Shown here in pieces: positions 44,408-56,183 of a stretch of 64,000 bases of DNA. The notes under the pieces were generated by a model. The model did not search any database and was not told the origin of the DNA. It saw nothing but the letters and a program-made list of their open reading frames with translations. How positions within the stretch are numbered: the first letter of the stretch is position 1; every line of letters begins with the position of its first letter. Source of the stretch: Notolepis coatsorum (lineage: Eukaryota; Chordata; Actinopteri; Aulopiformes; Paralepididae); assembly GCA_963971535.1 (NCBI GenBank), contig OZ020592.1:57686873-57750872 (forward strand). The letters run 5' to 3'. Both the position numbers and the translations under genes were made by a program.

Positions 44408-44776
44408 GACAGAAAGAATAAACAAAATATGCTCCAAAGGGGAGAAATTAATAAACAAGCCTTGGCTAGGCGGTGTTATTGTTATGTCTTTCACACCAGA
44501 GGCCAAATGCTCCTAACCTTGGTCGTTGTTAAAGAGACAGTGTCACTCTGTAGCCTCTGTTATACTAGTTGACCTATATTAAACTAGTCAAGCTGTACAG
44601 AGTTTTTAAACACAGATGGACATAGACTAGACAGTGCTAGTCCCGGCCAGAGACCTTGTGGGCAGAAAAACTAAACGTTTCTTTGTTCATTTAAATCCAG
44701 CGCCTTTTGTTCTGTCATCCTTCCTTAAATAATACACTCAATGTTAGGGCTAGAGCTGGATGACTAACCTTCATAC
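44408..44776. other. No gene recognised
   Basis: Continuation of the sequence into which L1 inserted. No gene seen. Confidence 0.35.
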
Positions 44777-44784
44777 CTCTAGAT

Positions 44785-45133
44785 CAGCGGTTCTCAAACT
44801 ACGGGTCGTGACCCACAGTGGGGTCGTGGGTAGGTGACAGTGGGGTCACACATTGGCAACTAAAAAAAAATATATATATATACATTTTTTTTTTTTTATG
44901 TTCTGGCAACATATTTTGACTAAATATGCCTCGTTTTATAAATGTGTATTGATAACATAGTGGTGTAATTACATTTTCTAATAAATATGCATGATCAAGT
45001 TCAACAATGTGTGCTTTTATTTTGATATTCCTTAATTCCATGTTGAAATTACGCAATAAAATACATGTGGGGTCGCCCAAAAAGAATCCTAAATAAAATG
45101 GGGTTGTGGTATAAAAGAGTTTGAGAACCCCTG
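44785..45133. mobile_element. 349-bp hAT-like MITE (cagcggttctcaaact)
   Basis: Ends cagcggttctcaaactacgg and gagtttgagaacccctg. Exact duplication ctctagat at 44777-44784 and 45134-45141. A 36-bp segment spanning the right end is then repeated in tandem (45126-45194). Confidence 0.93.
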
Positions 45134-45195
45134 CTCTAGATACACTCTAGTTCCTAACAGAACCCCTGCTCTAGATACACTCTAGTTCCTAACAG

Positions 45196-45887
45196 TATTG
45201 ATTGATTGATTGATTGAAAAGTTTATTAACAGATTGCAGAATGGGTACAGTACAGTACAGCTCAATACATACAATTGTTAAGGGGATGCAGACCAGAGAA
45301 AGACTTTCGTCTTGTTTACATCAGGGTCCCCCATTTTCAATTCATCATATGACACACACGACATACAGATAGACAGTACTGCTACATCTATACATTTATG
45401 ACATACCAGATTTGCAAATACAGTACTGTTTATGATACTAAAAAATTCAGAAAAAGAGTGTATATACATTTGACATAGAAACTGTACATTGGAGGAGGTT
45501 GGGTAGGTGGGGTGGGGTTGGGTGGGGCTGTACATTGGAGGTGGGGGGGGGGGGGGGGGGACACTGTACACTGTACATTGGAATACTGACATACATTTGA
45601 CATAGAAACTGTACATTGGAGGAGGTTGGGTAGGTGGGGTGGGGGTTGGGTTGGGTGGGGCTGTACATTGGAGGTGGGGGGGGGCGGGGGTTGGGTAGGG
45701 GGGGGCACTGTACATTGGAATACTGACAAGGCCATACTTGGTCTTTACTGTACAACTGGGTTAGGACATTTGTAGGGGCCAGTTTGGAATTGCAGTCTCC
45801 CGTAGGTGTTCTTTGAGAGTGTTTTTGAAAGTGGGTAGTGATTCACATTCCTTTACAGCTTTGGGTAGGGCGTTCCACATTGATGTG
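45196..45887 (-). pseudogene. LINE 3' fragment (attc-tailed family), minus strand
   Basis: 3' end at 45196-45350. A G-rich part of the 3' UTR follows (45500-45710, with a duplicated ctgtacattggag block and runs of 10-18 G). Then, at 45760-45887, come the last RT codons matching 33760-33860 (FKNTLK, CESL). It is cut at 45887 by the LTR-like sequence. Confidence 0.82.
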
Positions 45888-46060
45888 TGTGGGATATTTG
45901 TGGATATCCTGAAGAAGAAGGTTCTCAGTCAACCGAGGTTCAGATAATAATAAGGTTTATTAACCAAACAGATAGAAATGTAAAAATAGTAGTTAGAGAG
46001 ACTGGCTGAGGCTCTCGCCCCAGGTGGTCAGCTGAAATCACCCAGGTAGAGACCTGGGCG
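45888..46060 (-). mobile_element. LTR-like terminal segment (copy 2), split; continues at 50051-50996
   Basis: tgtgggatatttgtggatat, cagtcaaccgaggtt, ataaggtttattaaccaaac, agctgaaatcacccaggtag match 6732-6890. The rest of the copy resumes after nested elements at 50051 (gaatgttgttgggagg) and runs to about 50996, where tttaacctgagtttga is shared with 7770-7788. Confidence 0.65.
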
Positions 46061-46071
46061 CGTGTAGCTTT

Positions 46072-46742
46072 ATGCCAAGCAAGCAGTGCAAAAATTTACC
46101 GTAGTTGCGTGCAGTAATGCGCCTTTCATTTTCCGCCGCCCAGCGCCCAGGTCGCGCGGAAATAGGCTGTCTATTGCCATTCTCTTTGACAAACTCTAAC
46201 CTTAACCAGCTCCTTAACAACGCCTAAACTTAACCGTTCTAACCTTAACCAACTCCGAAACAATGCCTAACCTTAACCATAGAAATTATATTGCCATTCT
46301 CTTTGACAAACTCTAACCTTAACCAGCTCCTTAACAGCGCCTAAACTTAACCGTTCTAACCTTAACCAACTCCGAAACAATGCCTAACCTTAACCTTAAA
46401 GAATACACGTTAAAAAAAAATCACGTTAAAAAATATTTTCGATGGGATTCGAACTCGCCAGCAAACAAGCCATAGGATCCACAGCCATGTGTCCTTGCCA
46501 ATTGAGCTATTGCTAGATACTGGATTAGGGGCGGTGACTTATATATATTGAGCTCCGCTCGTGTCGGATCTCATGCGCATGCGCGGGCACCTCGCGCGAG
46601 CACGCCGGCGCACGCACGCACCTGAGCGAGCACGCCGCCGCCGGTGCGCGTACGGTAGCATTTGTCTGAAAAGAAGGGCGCTTTACCGCACTAGCGTGCG
46701 GTGACGAATGCGGAAGCATTTTTGCACTGCTTGCTTGGCATT
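46072..46742. mobile_element. TIR element carrying a tRNA-like sequence and CCTTAA-rich repeats
   Basis: Ends ccaagcaagcagtgcaaaaa and tttttgcactgcttgcttgg are inverted repeats. Inside are a duplicated block of about 120 bp (ttgccattctctttgaca...) rich in aaccttaacc, a tRNA-like sequence (46441-46513, minus), a TATA-like tatatattgagctc, and a GC-rich CGCACGCACG tract. A second copy lies at 63339-64000. Confidence 0.72.
46441..46513 (-). ncRNA. tRNA-like sequence
   Basis: The minus strand has the A box tagctcaattggcaagg and B box gagttcgaatccc at tRNA spacing. The anticodon arm fits poorly (9-base loop), so a functional tRNA is unlikely. It may serve as a Pol III promoter. Confidence 0.55.
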
Positions 46743-47159
46743 AACGTACAGGCGACCTGGGCCCTCATGCATCAACGTGTTCTACGCACAGATCTGTGCT
46801 TACCCTGTGCGTACGATCATTTCTAAGCAAAGAGTGGGATTCATCAACTTCAACTTGAACTTGACTTCGTGCTTACATCTACGCACAGGTCAGACCTGGC
46901 GTACCTAGCTCCCAGTGGTAGAATATATTATTACAACAAGGAAATGAGCTTCTGTGCATAATAACACCGGCATGTTCTGTACGAACCGTAGTTCATTATA
47001 GTTCATTGTAGAATAGCAACAGTAGTGTAATTATGGTCAAAACCCTATAAATAGCATTTGGAATAATAGATCTTTCTCTCAGAATGAATGCAGCATGGTT
47101 TATATAGCGTTATCGGAATATACGGGGTGTAGGCTACTGACTGACTGCGCTCCGCGTAG

Positions 47160-47312
47160 CTTGATTGATTGATTGATTGAAAAGTTTATTAACAGATTGC
47201 AGAATGGGTACAGTACAGTACAGCTCAGTACATACAATTGTTAATTGGGGATGCAGACCAACTTTCGTCTTGTTTACATCAGGGTCCCCCATTTTCAATT
47301 CATCATAAATCA
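47160..47312 (-). repeat. LINE 3'-end fragment (attc-tailed family), minus strand
   Basis: gattgattgattgattgaaa, agtttattaacagattgcag, tcagggtcccccattttcaa. Matches 45196-45350. Confidence 0.88.
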
Positions 47313-47884
47313 TAAAGCTCAACTCGTTATTATTCTGCGCAGACCGCAGAAACACGGGAACGTTTTGATTATATTTAAAAGGCTTTACGTTAAACGAAAC
47401 AAGTGGAACTTCGAAGCTGTAAGCAGAATACAAGTCATATTAATATAGTGTTCTTCCCCCTTTTTACTGTATAAGAAAGAATAGAAAACGCATTGCAATG
47501 ACACTATAGTGGACAGACTATGTATATGATGGGATTCAAGTTCATGTATTGAAAGGCAGGCTATCATACATGCAGTGAGATTCATTGTTCTTGTATATGC
47601 TCTCGTATTATATTGTTTATATAGGCTACCCAATACTGACATCAAAATAGATTGTAGTATGCCTCTAGAAATCATATGCAGCAGGTAGAAAATTGACGGG
47701 AGATCCATCGCGATTTGGAATAAAATTGAGGAGAACTTTAATCCCTGGGGTATTAATCAAACAACACGGGAAAAGGCAGTCATATTCCAGCGCGGTCTTT
47801 ATTAGCCGACAACAAAATAGATGCATCTAAAAATCATATAGCCAATCGAACACAACTTTTACCCAACAAAACACAACAAAAATT
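47313..47884. other. Interior of TIR element A
   Basis: Shares tcaactcgttattattctgc, ttttgattatatttaaaagg and cgaagctgtaagcagaatac with 48985-49120 of element B. No coding sequence. Confidence 0.5.
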
Positions 47885-48300
47885 ACCCCCCCCCCCCCCC
47901 CTACCCAACCCCCCCCCCCCCCCCCCCACACACTCCTACCCCCCCCCCCCCCCCCAACCACCTCCAATGTACAGTCCCACCCCCACCTACCCAATCCAAT
48001 GTACAGTTTCTACGCCTAATGTATATACTCTTTTCTTTCTGGACTCTTTTTGTATCACAAATACAGTACTGTAATTGCAAATCTGGTATGTCATAAATGT
48101 ATAGATGTAGCAGTACTGTCTATCTGTATGTCATGTATGTCATATATGTTACGATGAATTGGAAATGGGGGACCCTGGTGTAAACAAGACGAAAGTCTTT
48201 CTCTGGTCTGCATCCCCTTAACAATTGTATGTATTGAGCTGTACTGCACTGTACCCATTCTGCAATCTGTTAATAAAGTTTTCATTCATTCATTCATTCA
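47885..48300 (+). repeat. LINE 3' UTR fragment (attc-tailed family)
   Basis: C-rich part (C runs of 15-20 at 47887-47957), tccaatgtacagtttctac, then aaatgggggaccctgg to ataaagttttcattcattca. Plus-strand counterpart of 45196-45710. Confidence 0.85.
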
Positions 48301-48785
48301 AGGCATTCATATTACAAGCACGGTTATAATGACACACAACCAACGCCAAACAGTGGTCAACGAACGGTCTTTATTAGTATTTTGAGCTGTCCAGGCAGAA
48401 TTGCAGCAATGGTCTTAGGGAGCCGTTGATATCTGACATCACCGTTTACAAATCCGCCTTTTATTTATCCCACAATACGCGATAGTGTCTTCTTGGTTCG
48501 ACAGCAGTGAATTCTCCGTGGAGTTTCTCAGGGTTCCGTTCGGGTCCGTCCATTATTTCACATCCCATGGGGGGTGTTTCCTCATTTTCATGACCATATA
48601 TGGATAATCATGCACGAGCATTGACGGTAGAACAAAGTGGTATTCATCAACACGGAGGACCATAGAGCCTGCGTACGCACGTGTGATGAATGCCGACTTC
48701 CCTGTGCGTGCGCTAGTTCTACATTCCGTGCTTACGTGTGGAAGTAGGTCAAGTTCTACGTCCACATTGATGCATGAGGGCCCTG

Positions 48786-50047
48786 GGCCCTCATGTATCA
48801 ACCTGACGTACGCACAGATATGTGCTTAAGCCGTGCGTACGACCATTCCTAAGCAAAGTGTGGGATTTATCTATTTGAACTTGTGCTTGACTTTGTGCGT
48901 ATATTTAAGCACAGGTCGGACCATGCGTAGGTGGCGCCGGTGGTAGAATATTTTCACAACGCGGAAATAAGCACTGACTGTGCTCTGCGTAACTCAACTC
49001 GTTATTATTTTGCGCATATATTGCAGAAATACGGGAACGTTTTGATTATATTTAAAAGGCTTTGCCATTGTTAAACGTAATAAGTGGAACCCCGAAGCTG
49101 TAAGCAGAATACAAGTCATATGAACACCCACGATATAAAAACGCATTGCAACGAGAGTGTATGTGTATACAAAACCCTTGAAATAAATGTGTCTTATGAA
49201 TGAAAAGCATACATGCTCTGGACACAGAGCATATATCGTGTGGGTGATATTACAGAATTTCACTTATTTAGTTGTTACAATGTCAAAGCCTAAATCAAAA
49301 CGTTCCCGTATTTCTGCAATCTATGCGCAAAATAATAACGAGTTGAGTTCTAACAAAGAACGTATTACATGCTGGTAGGCTGATAGAGTAAACTATGATA
49401 TGAATATGAATATGATATGATCATATAAATACTGGTCCGTCCGCGAGGATATCGAGGACTCGGATAGCCATTAAGCCATTTGAGAATATAGGCGGCCTAT
49501 AGCCTATACATATTATTTAATGTTTTCATAAGCGTAAAGATACAACAGCTAGACGGGCTCATGACGAGCGCACACAATAGGCATTGTAGAGCGCAGAGTT
49601 GGCGTCATTACAGTGCTTAATGTCGGGTCATCTCTTGTCATTTATTTCTGTCAATGTGCTGGTTCTGTAGCAGGACTGGGTCAGTCAACATCCTTGGCTC
49701 CTGGCGCACCGAAGATTATACGTTCAAGTTGTTGGTCGGACCTCGGTGATCAATCTCGCTCTCAGTGAAGTCTCTCAGAGTTCGCTTGGGTTAGTCCACT
49801 TTTCCACATTTCATGGGGGTGTTCCATTACCGTATATGGTTAATCGGGGCGGTTCTGGTATGCAAATACGTGAAAGTGTGCACGAGCCTCGGCGTAGGAC
49901 CAAGGTGATATTTATCATGACAGGTGTGCGTAGGACCTGTGTACGCACGTGTGATGAATCCCGTTTTTTTGTGCGTGCACACATTTTAATTCTGTGCTTA
50001 ATTATGGAAATAGAACATTTTCTACGTCACGTTGATGAATGAGGGCC
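48786..50047. mobile_element. TIR element B (ggccctcat...gagggcc), adjacent to A
   Basis: Begins ggccctcatgtatcaacctg and ends cgttgatgaatgagggcc. CTG borders both sides (48783-48785, 50048-50050). Interior repeats include a gtccactttt...tggttaatcgg block found in reverse at 55995-56075. Confidence 0.68.
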
Positions 50048-50050
50048 CTG

Positions 50051-50996
50051 GAATGTTGTTGGGAGGAGCCTTATATAGTTAAAAGGGGGGGGGGGTGTGG
50101 TCCCATTTGATAGGTCAAATGGGTGGGGGGGGGACACAGGATAGGGGTGAAAGGCGAGGGGAATGTCTTTACATGAGAGAGTTGGGGAATCATTATATTA
50201 TTCCACAGTTACTCACTTTTCTCTTCATAATGTGGGTGAGATTAATATATATAATATACCAGGATCATTTGGAACAGGTAAAATATTGAAAAGTGAATAT
50301 ACATGGTAAAAGAATGGGATCGATGTAACCCATCGGTTATCAGATACTGAATGAAATAGAAAACAATTAAAATAATGAAAATTTTGGCCAATGTGATCTG
50401 TTGGTTTACCGGATTATTGAATGAAATCATTTTAAAACCTTGATCTGGTGGTTGGCATAACAGTTTAAAATAGAATTATTTACATACATGATTCATGACA
50501 TGATTGACTGGATTGAGGTCTGTGTGTTATTTTGATATCAGATGTGGGGATATCACCCTTTTCTTTTATTAATAATGGTCTGATTTAGCCACTCAAATAC
50601 CTATATCAATGAGTGGTCCTCAACTCTGATATCAAACAACAAATAACATAATCATTAGAAGCTATAGCTGTGTATATATCTTGGCCTACCTCCAGTCGCT
50701 CACGTCGTGAATCAGACATTTATGTGTCATCTATGTGTCTTCATGATAATATCTATGGGAGCTAAGATCATGGTTGTACACATACAAACATAGTAATATT
50801 TACAATAGACATTACCTTAGTGGCTAATGTGTCAAAATAAAATTGAAAACCGTTAACCTAGTGGTTAATAAAAACTAACATGATTGATTATGGGAAAATG
50901 TTCAAAAATATATATATATGCACAATTTATAATGATTCTTGATGAAATTACTTAAGATCCAGTTGTATTTAACCTGAGTTTGAGTGTCACTTTCAT
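50051..50996 (-). mobile_element. LTR-like sequence, remainder of copy 2
   Basis: Matches 6900-7788: aggagccttatatagttaaa, tcacttttctcttcataatg, tcaatgagtggtcctcaact, gttaacctagtggttaataa, gatccagttgtatttaacct. Confidence 0.65.
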
Positions 50997-51339
50997 CTGT
51001 GATTGTCTCAGTTTTGTTGGTCTTTACTTAGAATCAGACAATTTTCTCCATTTCTTCTCTATAACTGAGGAGATAAAACGTCTTATGCATCATTCCTGTA
51101 TGTAATTCTAGTGCATATACTATCAACTGTCCACCATACAGGTGCAAAACAACAACGTTACATGTCCTCTTCTATGAGAGAACAAACCAACTGATTCTTT
51201 CTTGTCTAACAATACAATTTTGTAACTTAAGTAATTCAAATGTGATGCAATGTGATCATGTGACCACTTCTTCCTTCAGAAATGCATTTTTTTTTCATTA
51301 TTACTAAACATTGTTAATGCTATCTCAATGATTTCATTT
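50997..51339. other. Unclassified sequence
   Basis: No gene or repeat recognised. It follows the LTR-like segment and may be internal to an LTR element on the minus strand. Confidence 0.35.
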
Positions 51340-52010
51340 CATCACATTCCTAGTTAATCTTTTTTCCAGGTGCATATAACATTGTGAAGCTGTTCTTGTT
51401 TGTGAAGGCATGAATCTGACAGATGTTGCTTCGCTGTTGACAAGCTGTTCTCTGCCAGGGGTGCGTCCTTCTGTGGTGGTCTTGATGTGTGTTGAACGTA
51501 TCGTACATTCAGTTGATGTTTCTGTGAGTCTGTTGTGTGGCAGCGCCAGACAGTAAGACAGTAATCTAAAAAAAATAACAATGTGGACACTATGTGCTAG
51601 GCCTGTTTTACTGCAAGTGTTAGGCGTTTCTCGTGTGTTTAGGTCGCCATCCACTCCTTGTGTATCTCGTCAAAGGTCACAGGGTTATTGGGAGTGGTGG
51701 GGTGGCCATCTACGGGGACGCTGTAGATTCCCCTCCCGGAGCCTGTGTTGCTCTTCATCTGTCGCTGTGCTCACGCTTGGCCTTCATCAGGCCCAGAGAC
51801 ATGGCGGTATGGTGTTCTTGAACGTGCTGTGTTGGTCGGTCCCCCGCTCTCCGTCATCGTGGTACCACTTGGTGGAGGGCGAGGGTTTGCCGGTGTAGTG
51901 GCCAGTCAGTAGGACGCTCTCTCTCACACGGATGACAATCTTATCGGAATCCACCTTGATGGTCGGGGCTCTAGTTCCCTTCTGCAGGTGATGGGTTTGG
52001 TCTGCCGTGG
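51340..52010 (-). pseudogene. Decayed Ig + FN3 domain fragment (titin/IGFN1-like)
   Basis: On the minus strand 51990-51850 decodes as an I-set immunoglobulin start: APTIKVDSDKIVIRV, ESVLLTGHYTGKPSPSTKWY. Then, in another frame, come MSLGLMKAKREHS (an Ig E-F region) and VTFDEIHKEWM (near 51670-51640), the entry block of FN3 domains in titin-like muscle proteins. A weak FN3 remainder (NSEATSVRF) lies at 51440-51400. Stops and shifts break the frame several times, so it is a pseudogene fragment. Resemblance is from memory of family motifs. Upstream sequence to 52290 is a Gln/Arg/Thr-rich open frame of unknown meaning. Confidence 0.55.
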
Positions 52011-52299
52011 GCCGCCGGGGTGAGGCTGCATGTCGTCCTTCCTGTCTATGCTCCCCTTCCTTGGGGACGTCTGTCGTGTGGGCTGGGTTGGATGGTGGCT
52101 CTCCCACGGTTGCTGTTGTCGCCCTGGTTGTGTCCGCAGCTCCTTGGCGGTGTCCTTCGTGGTCCTCTGCTGTTGTGGGTCGCTCAGGTCTCTGGGTTGT
52201 GTTCCTCTCTGCCTGGTCCCGTTGTCTTTCATGGTTCAGGTCACGCGTCGTCTCACTCGTCCTGTCCTCTCACCAATATATGATCTGAGGATGATAAAA

Positions 52300-55200
52300 A
52301 CCTGCCTTAGACAACTCCTTACATGATTCAACACCTTTCTGTTAAAGAGGAAAATCATTTAGGGTTAATTCAATTCATTGTTGTAATACCATCATGCATT
52401 TTATATGTTTGGATCCGATCTTTGCATGGAATCAGAAAAACATTTCTCTTTATCTTTATAATCTGTGATGTCAAATTGAAGTTGATCTTACCTCAGGATG
52501 CGTGCGATGGGTGTACCTCAGGATACTTACCTCGTCACGACTTCTCTGGCTTTCCTCACACCTCTAGTGTGGCTCATGTGACACGATATTAGCATAGAGA
52601 AAAACACAAACACAAACCTCTAGGCAGCCAGGCAGTTATTTTTGCATGAAATACATCCATTCATTTTCTCGTCTACTCTTAAGTAGCATTAATTCAATTA
52701 CCTCTAATACATCTTGTGCATTTTGATAATCATAAATGTAAATGATTATCCTGCTTCCAACTGATACAAATAAATCTAACCCCAACTAACCTTACTGTCA
52801 TGCACTTGTCCTAATAAACTAATCTACACTGTAGCACTCAATACTTTGATGGACGTTGTTACTCAGCTGATAGAGTTGTGCCCTTCCTGATGACCTGTCG
52901 CACATAACTTGTAAGTCGCTTTGGATAAAAGTGTCAGTTAAATGACAACCATGTAAATGTACACTTTGTATGTTTTGATCATTGTGCTCCAACTGGTGGT
53001 TTTGATATTTGCAGTCATGGAAAGTACTTGAAATAGCAAGGATTTAGTGGTTATAAGCAGAGGATAGAAGGAGGAGATAGCATGCAAGTTATGTTATTTT
53101 CATCATTAATCTTTCATTTTGGGCACTTCTACTTTGTCTGATTTTAAGCAGAACTCATATCTCTAATTTATGTGCCTTCATGAACAGAGAGATGATGCAA
53201 ATGACTGGTTAGTTATTCTGTTAGTATGGGAACTAGGTAGCTTTTCATAACTGCAATATAATCACCTGTGTCTAATTCATGTTGTATAAATAAACAAGGA
53301 TAAGTTAATTTTAAAACATTGCATTCATTGCATTTTGTGCTTCGGTGGGAACAACGAGAACATCTGCATCTAAAGTGATACTTCATACTATAGTAGAGAT
53401 ACTAAGTTGAGCCCCTAGGTGTGGTCAGAGTCCTCTATAGCTATTTGCATTGTCTTTCAGCTCCACACCATCCTGGTTGATTTTTTTTGTGTTCAAATGT
53501 AGATTATTTTGGGGTCTAAATTTACATGATTGTAGCTGGTCTCACTCTGTGTTCAGATGCAAATCATTGGAGTTTCCGTCTTTTGTGATACAATTTGCGT
53601 GTCCACACCACTCTGCATCTCGACCCAGAGCCAGATCTGTCTGTCTCTTGGTTGTCTGTAAACACAAACACATGTTAATTTCCCACTCCTCTAAGACCAT
53701 TTTTGAGTGTGTTCTCTTTGATTTTGAGTTCATCTAGTCTTCATTTATTTCATCATCTCACAAAAAGTTTATAAGGTCTAATCGCCTATAATGGGAGTAA
53801 GTGTGTGTTACTCGTAAATTGTTTCTGCTTGGGGGGCTGTTTTACTCTATAGTTTGTGTCAAAGTAATCTAAGGTTATAACGTCTAATCTACTGTTGCAG
53901 AATACGTTATATTTGATGCATGCTTCTCTATGGTACCCCGTATCAAAACAGAGATGTGGGAGTTAAAACATACACTGTTTTAAAATAGAAATGATTTGTT
54001 GGATAGTTGTAATTCACAGTAACTGATATTAGATGTGTTATGCATCATCAAGGTTTGTTTCATACTCACCGGACAGCTGTTGTGATGACGTCGTCCTCAT
54101 AGTTGTGTTCAGTTATTGAATACCCTTATAACTTACCCCCTTTTGTGTTTATGTGTATCTTCAATCGAATAGTGGTCCTTGAGGCTGTAACACGCTACGT
54201 GTCGTCAATGCAATGCTCGGCTCGTTTCTCTGGTGGTCTGGGACAATGCAACTTTGGAAAAACTCTTTTGCATCTCGCTACAGTAACACGACACGTTCTA
54301 ATAGCAGCGCGTACATACACATACAAATAAAACAGATACTACACATGGATTTCATATACCCTCGGCCTCGGGCATATTAAACTTCACGTTAGCCCATGGA
54401 TAGCTTCATATCAAAATCATAACTTCATGGCGCACACCGTATGACGTCATCGCTCCAAGCGACGTTCACGCGTTCCCATTCACCTCGGAAATAACGCTTT
54501 GCAATCCATGCAGTACTTTTCCGCAAGCTCTCAATAGCCTGGAATTCACCTAAACCAGCGTTTTGTAACCGAATGAACAAGCCTGTGCATCATGTGCGGT
54601 TCCATGTGAAACGTAAACAAACAGACAAGAAAACGCGATATCGGCCGGTTTTTATCTTAATAAAGCAACGCGACAGGTCCTATAATACTGTGCACATACA
54701 AACGAAACGTAATCAGACAAACAAACAAACAATAATACATAAAAGATAACGTGTGTGTATACCTGATCTGTATCGGATCGCTGTTCGTTTAATCGACCAG
54801 CACCATGCTGCGATAAGGCTTTTATACCCTTGACATACACTATACATCGTTATTAAAAAGCATAACAACCGAACCTGAACTTCGAAATTTAACAGCGCTA
54901 TATTAGATTCAATTATACCATTTAATCAAACTCACGGTATCTTCAACACGCGACTAATGTCCCATTTAATGTAGGACACGTCCTACCGGGACGTCCCGTA
55001 GTCAGCTTCCCGCTATCTGTATTGATCAATTGGTTCACCTAATCCGAATACATCGTTTTCAGGAATGGAAGAGGTTGTGGGCTTAGTTTGAGGTTGAAAC
55101 TATGAATATTACAACGTTACTCTGGTAAATCTAATCATGATTCAACCAGCTCTCGGTCTTCTTCCCGCCTATTGCCGAAGGATCATAGAACAATTTCTAA

Positions 55201-55600
55201 CAGAGTAGCGTTTTCCAAGGATATCACGTCTAATAAGCCCATGTATCTTACCTTGTTGCCTATATTTCAGTCTGCACCAGCTAGACTAGGGATAGCAATC
55301 CAACAACCTATGTTGTGCCTTAGCTTTCGGTCGGCACCAGCTCGACCGGGAATAGCACTAGAACCCAGCAAATCCTCTCAGAACCGCCTGATAAGGACCG
55401 GAGTACACACGTTTCCCCCGTAACGATTCTCAATACAGATCAGATATATTAATGCACATTACTCTCACTCAGCCATGATCTCAATATTGACAACATACCG
55501 TAACATTCACCTGGCACAGAGAAAAGCGGGAAGGTTTTAATTCCTTGCCATACATTTTGGTCGACCATCTATATACTCACTTTTCTCTGTATAGATGAAA
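52300..55600. other. Long stretch without a recognised gene
   Basis: Apart from the dispersed repeat at 52905-52965, nothing recognised. The segment 54860-55600 is unusually free of AT microsatellites. Two similar tcagtctgcaccagctagac / tcggtcggcaccagctcgac blocks (55267-55350) form a diverged tandem pair. Confidence 0.35.
52905..52965 (-). repeat. Dispersed fish repeat, inverse copy of 30358-30430
   Basis: cttgtaagtcgctttggata, aaagtgtcagttaaatgac. Confidence 0.6.
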
Positions 55601-55632
55601 CAACACGGCAGGCCAGGACGCAAAGAGTCCGT

Positions 55633-55653
55633 CACAAGTTCGTAGACGCCAAT
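55633..55653 (-). promoter_or_regulatory. PBS-like segment next to LTR-like copy 3
   Basis: On the minus strand the LTR-like end ...CCCACA is followed by attggcgtctacgaacttg. A TGGCG start two bases after the LTR end is the usual form of a tRNA primer binding site. Which tRNA would fit is not determined. Confidence 0.4.
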
Positions 55654-55812
55654 TGTGGGATATTGTGGATATCCTGAAGAATGTACTCAGTCAACCGAGA
55701 TCAAGATAATAAGGTTTATTATCCAGACAGATAGAAATGTACAAATAGTAGTTAGAGAGAATGGCTGAGGGGCTCTCCCCAGGTGGTCAGCTGAATTCAC
55801 CCAGGTAGAGAC
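55654..55812 (-). mobile_element. LTR-like terminal segment (copy 3)
   Basis: tgtgggatattgtggatatc to attcacccaggtagagac matches copies 1 and 2. It is interrupted after gacctg by a ggccctcat element, as in copy 2. Confidence 0.65.
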
Positions 55813-55815
55813 CTG

Positions 55816-56183
55816 GGCCCTCATTTATCAAGTTTTCTTAGAAAACCTTCTATTTCCACACGTAAGCACAGAATTTAGAATGTGTGCACGCACAAAAAAA
55901 ACAGGATTTATCACACGTGCGTACACAGGTCCTACACACAGTTGTCTTGATAAATATCACCTTGCTCCTAAGCTGGAGCTCGTGCACTGTTTTAAGTATT
56001 TGCATACCAGAACCGCCCCGATTAACCATATACGGTAATGGAACACCCCCATGAAATGTGGAAAAGTGGACTAAGCCGAGGGAAGCGTGTTGTACACGGT
56101 GATGTCGGATATTATATCTATTAACTTCCTAAAAGACCATTGCTGCCTGGACACCGCAAACACTAATAAAGACCATTAACGTT
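55816..56183 (-). mobile_element. TIR element C (ggccctcat family), truncated
   Basis: Begins ggccctcatttatcaag and continues in inverse orientation to the right part of element B (accgccccgattaaccatat) and of A (cctggacaccgcaaacacta versus 48369-48410 in reverse). Cut at about 56183 by the palindromic element. Confidence 0.65.

Larger units (their letters stand above)
46760..48782. mobile_element. TIR element A (ggccctcat...atgagggcc), nested
   Basis: Begins ggccctcatgcatcaacgt and ends cattgatgcatgagggcc. Bordered by CTG (46757-46759 and 48783-48785). Interior holds LINE 3' ends at 47160-47312 and 47885-48300. No transposase. Superfamily not assigned; a 3-bp duplication would fit Harbinger-like elements. 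Confidence 0.65.

Noticed and set aside
45278-45755. Proline-rich ORFs (three frames)
   Set aside because: Translations of the G/C-rich LINE 3' UTR repeats.
46441-46513. Functional tRNA gene
   Set aside because: The A and B boxes fit but the anticodon arm needs a 9-base loop, and the same sequence lies in a repeated element.
54090-55620. Possible gag/pol or promoter region of an LTR element
   Set aside because: No protease, RT, integrase or capsid motif could be found in any frame.
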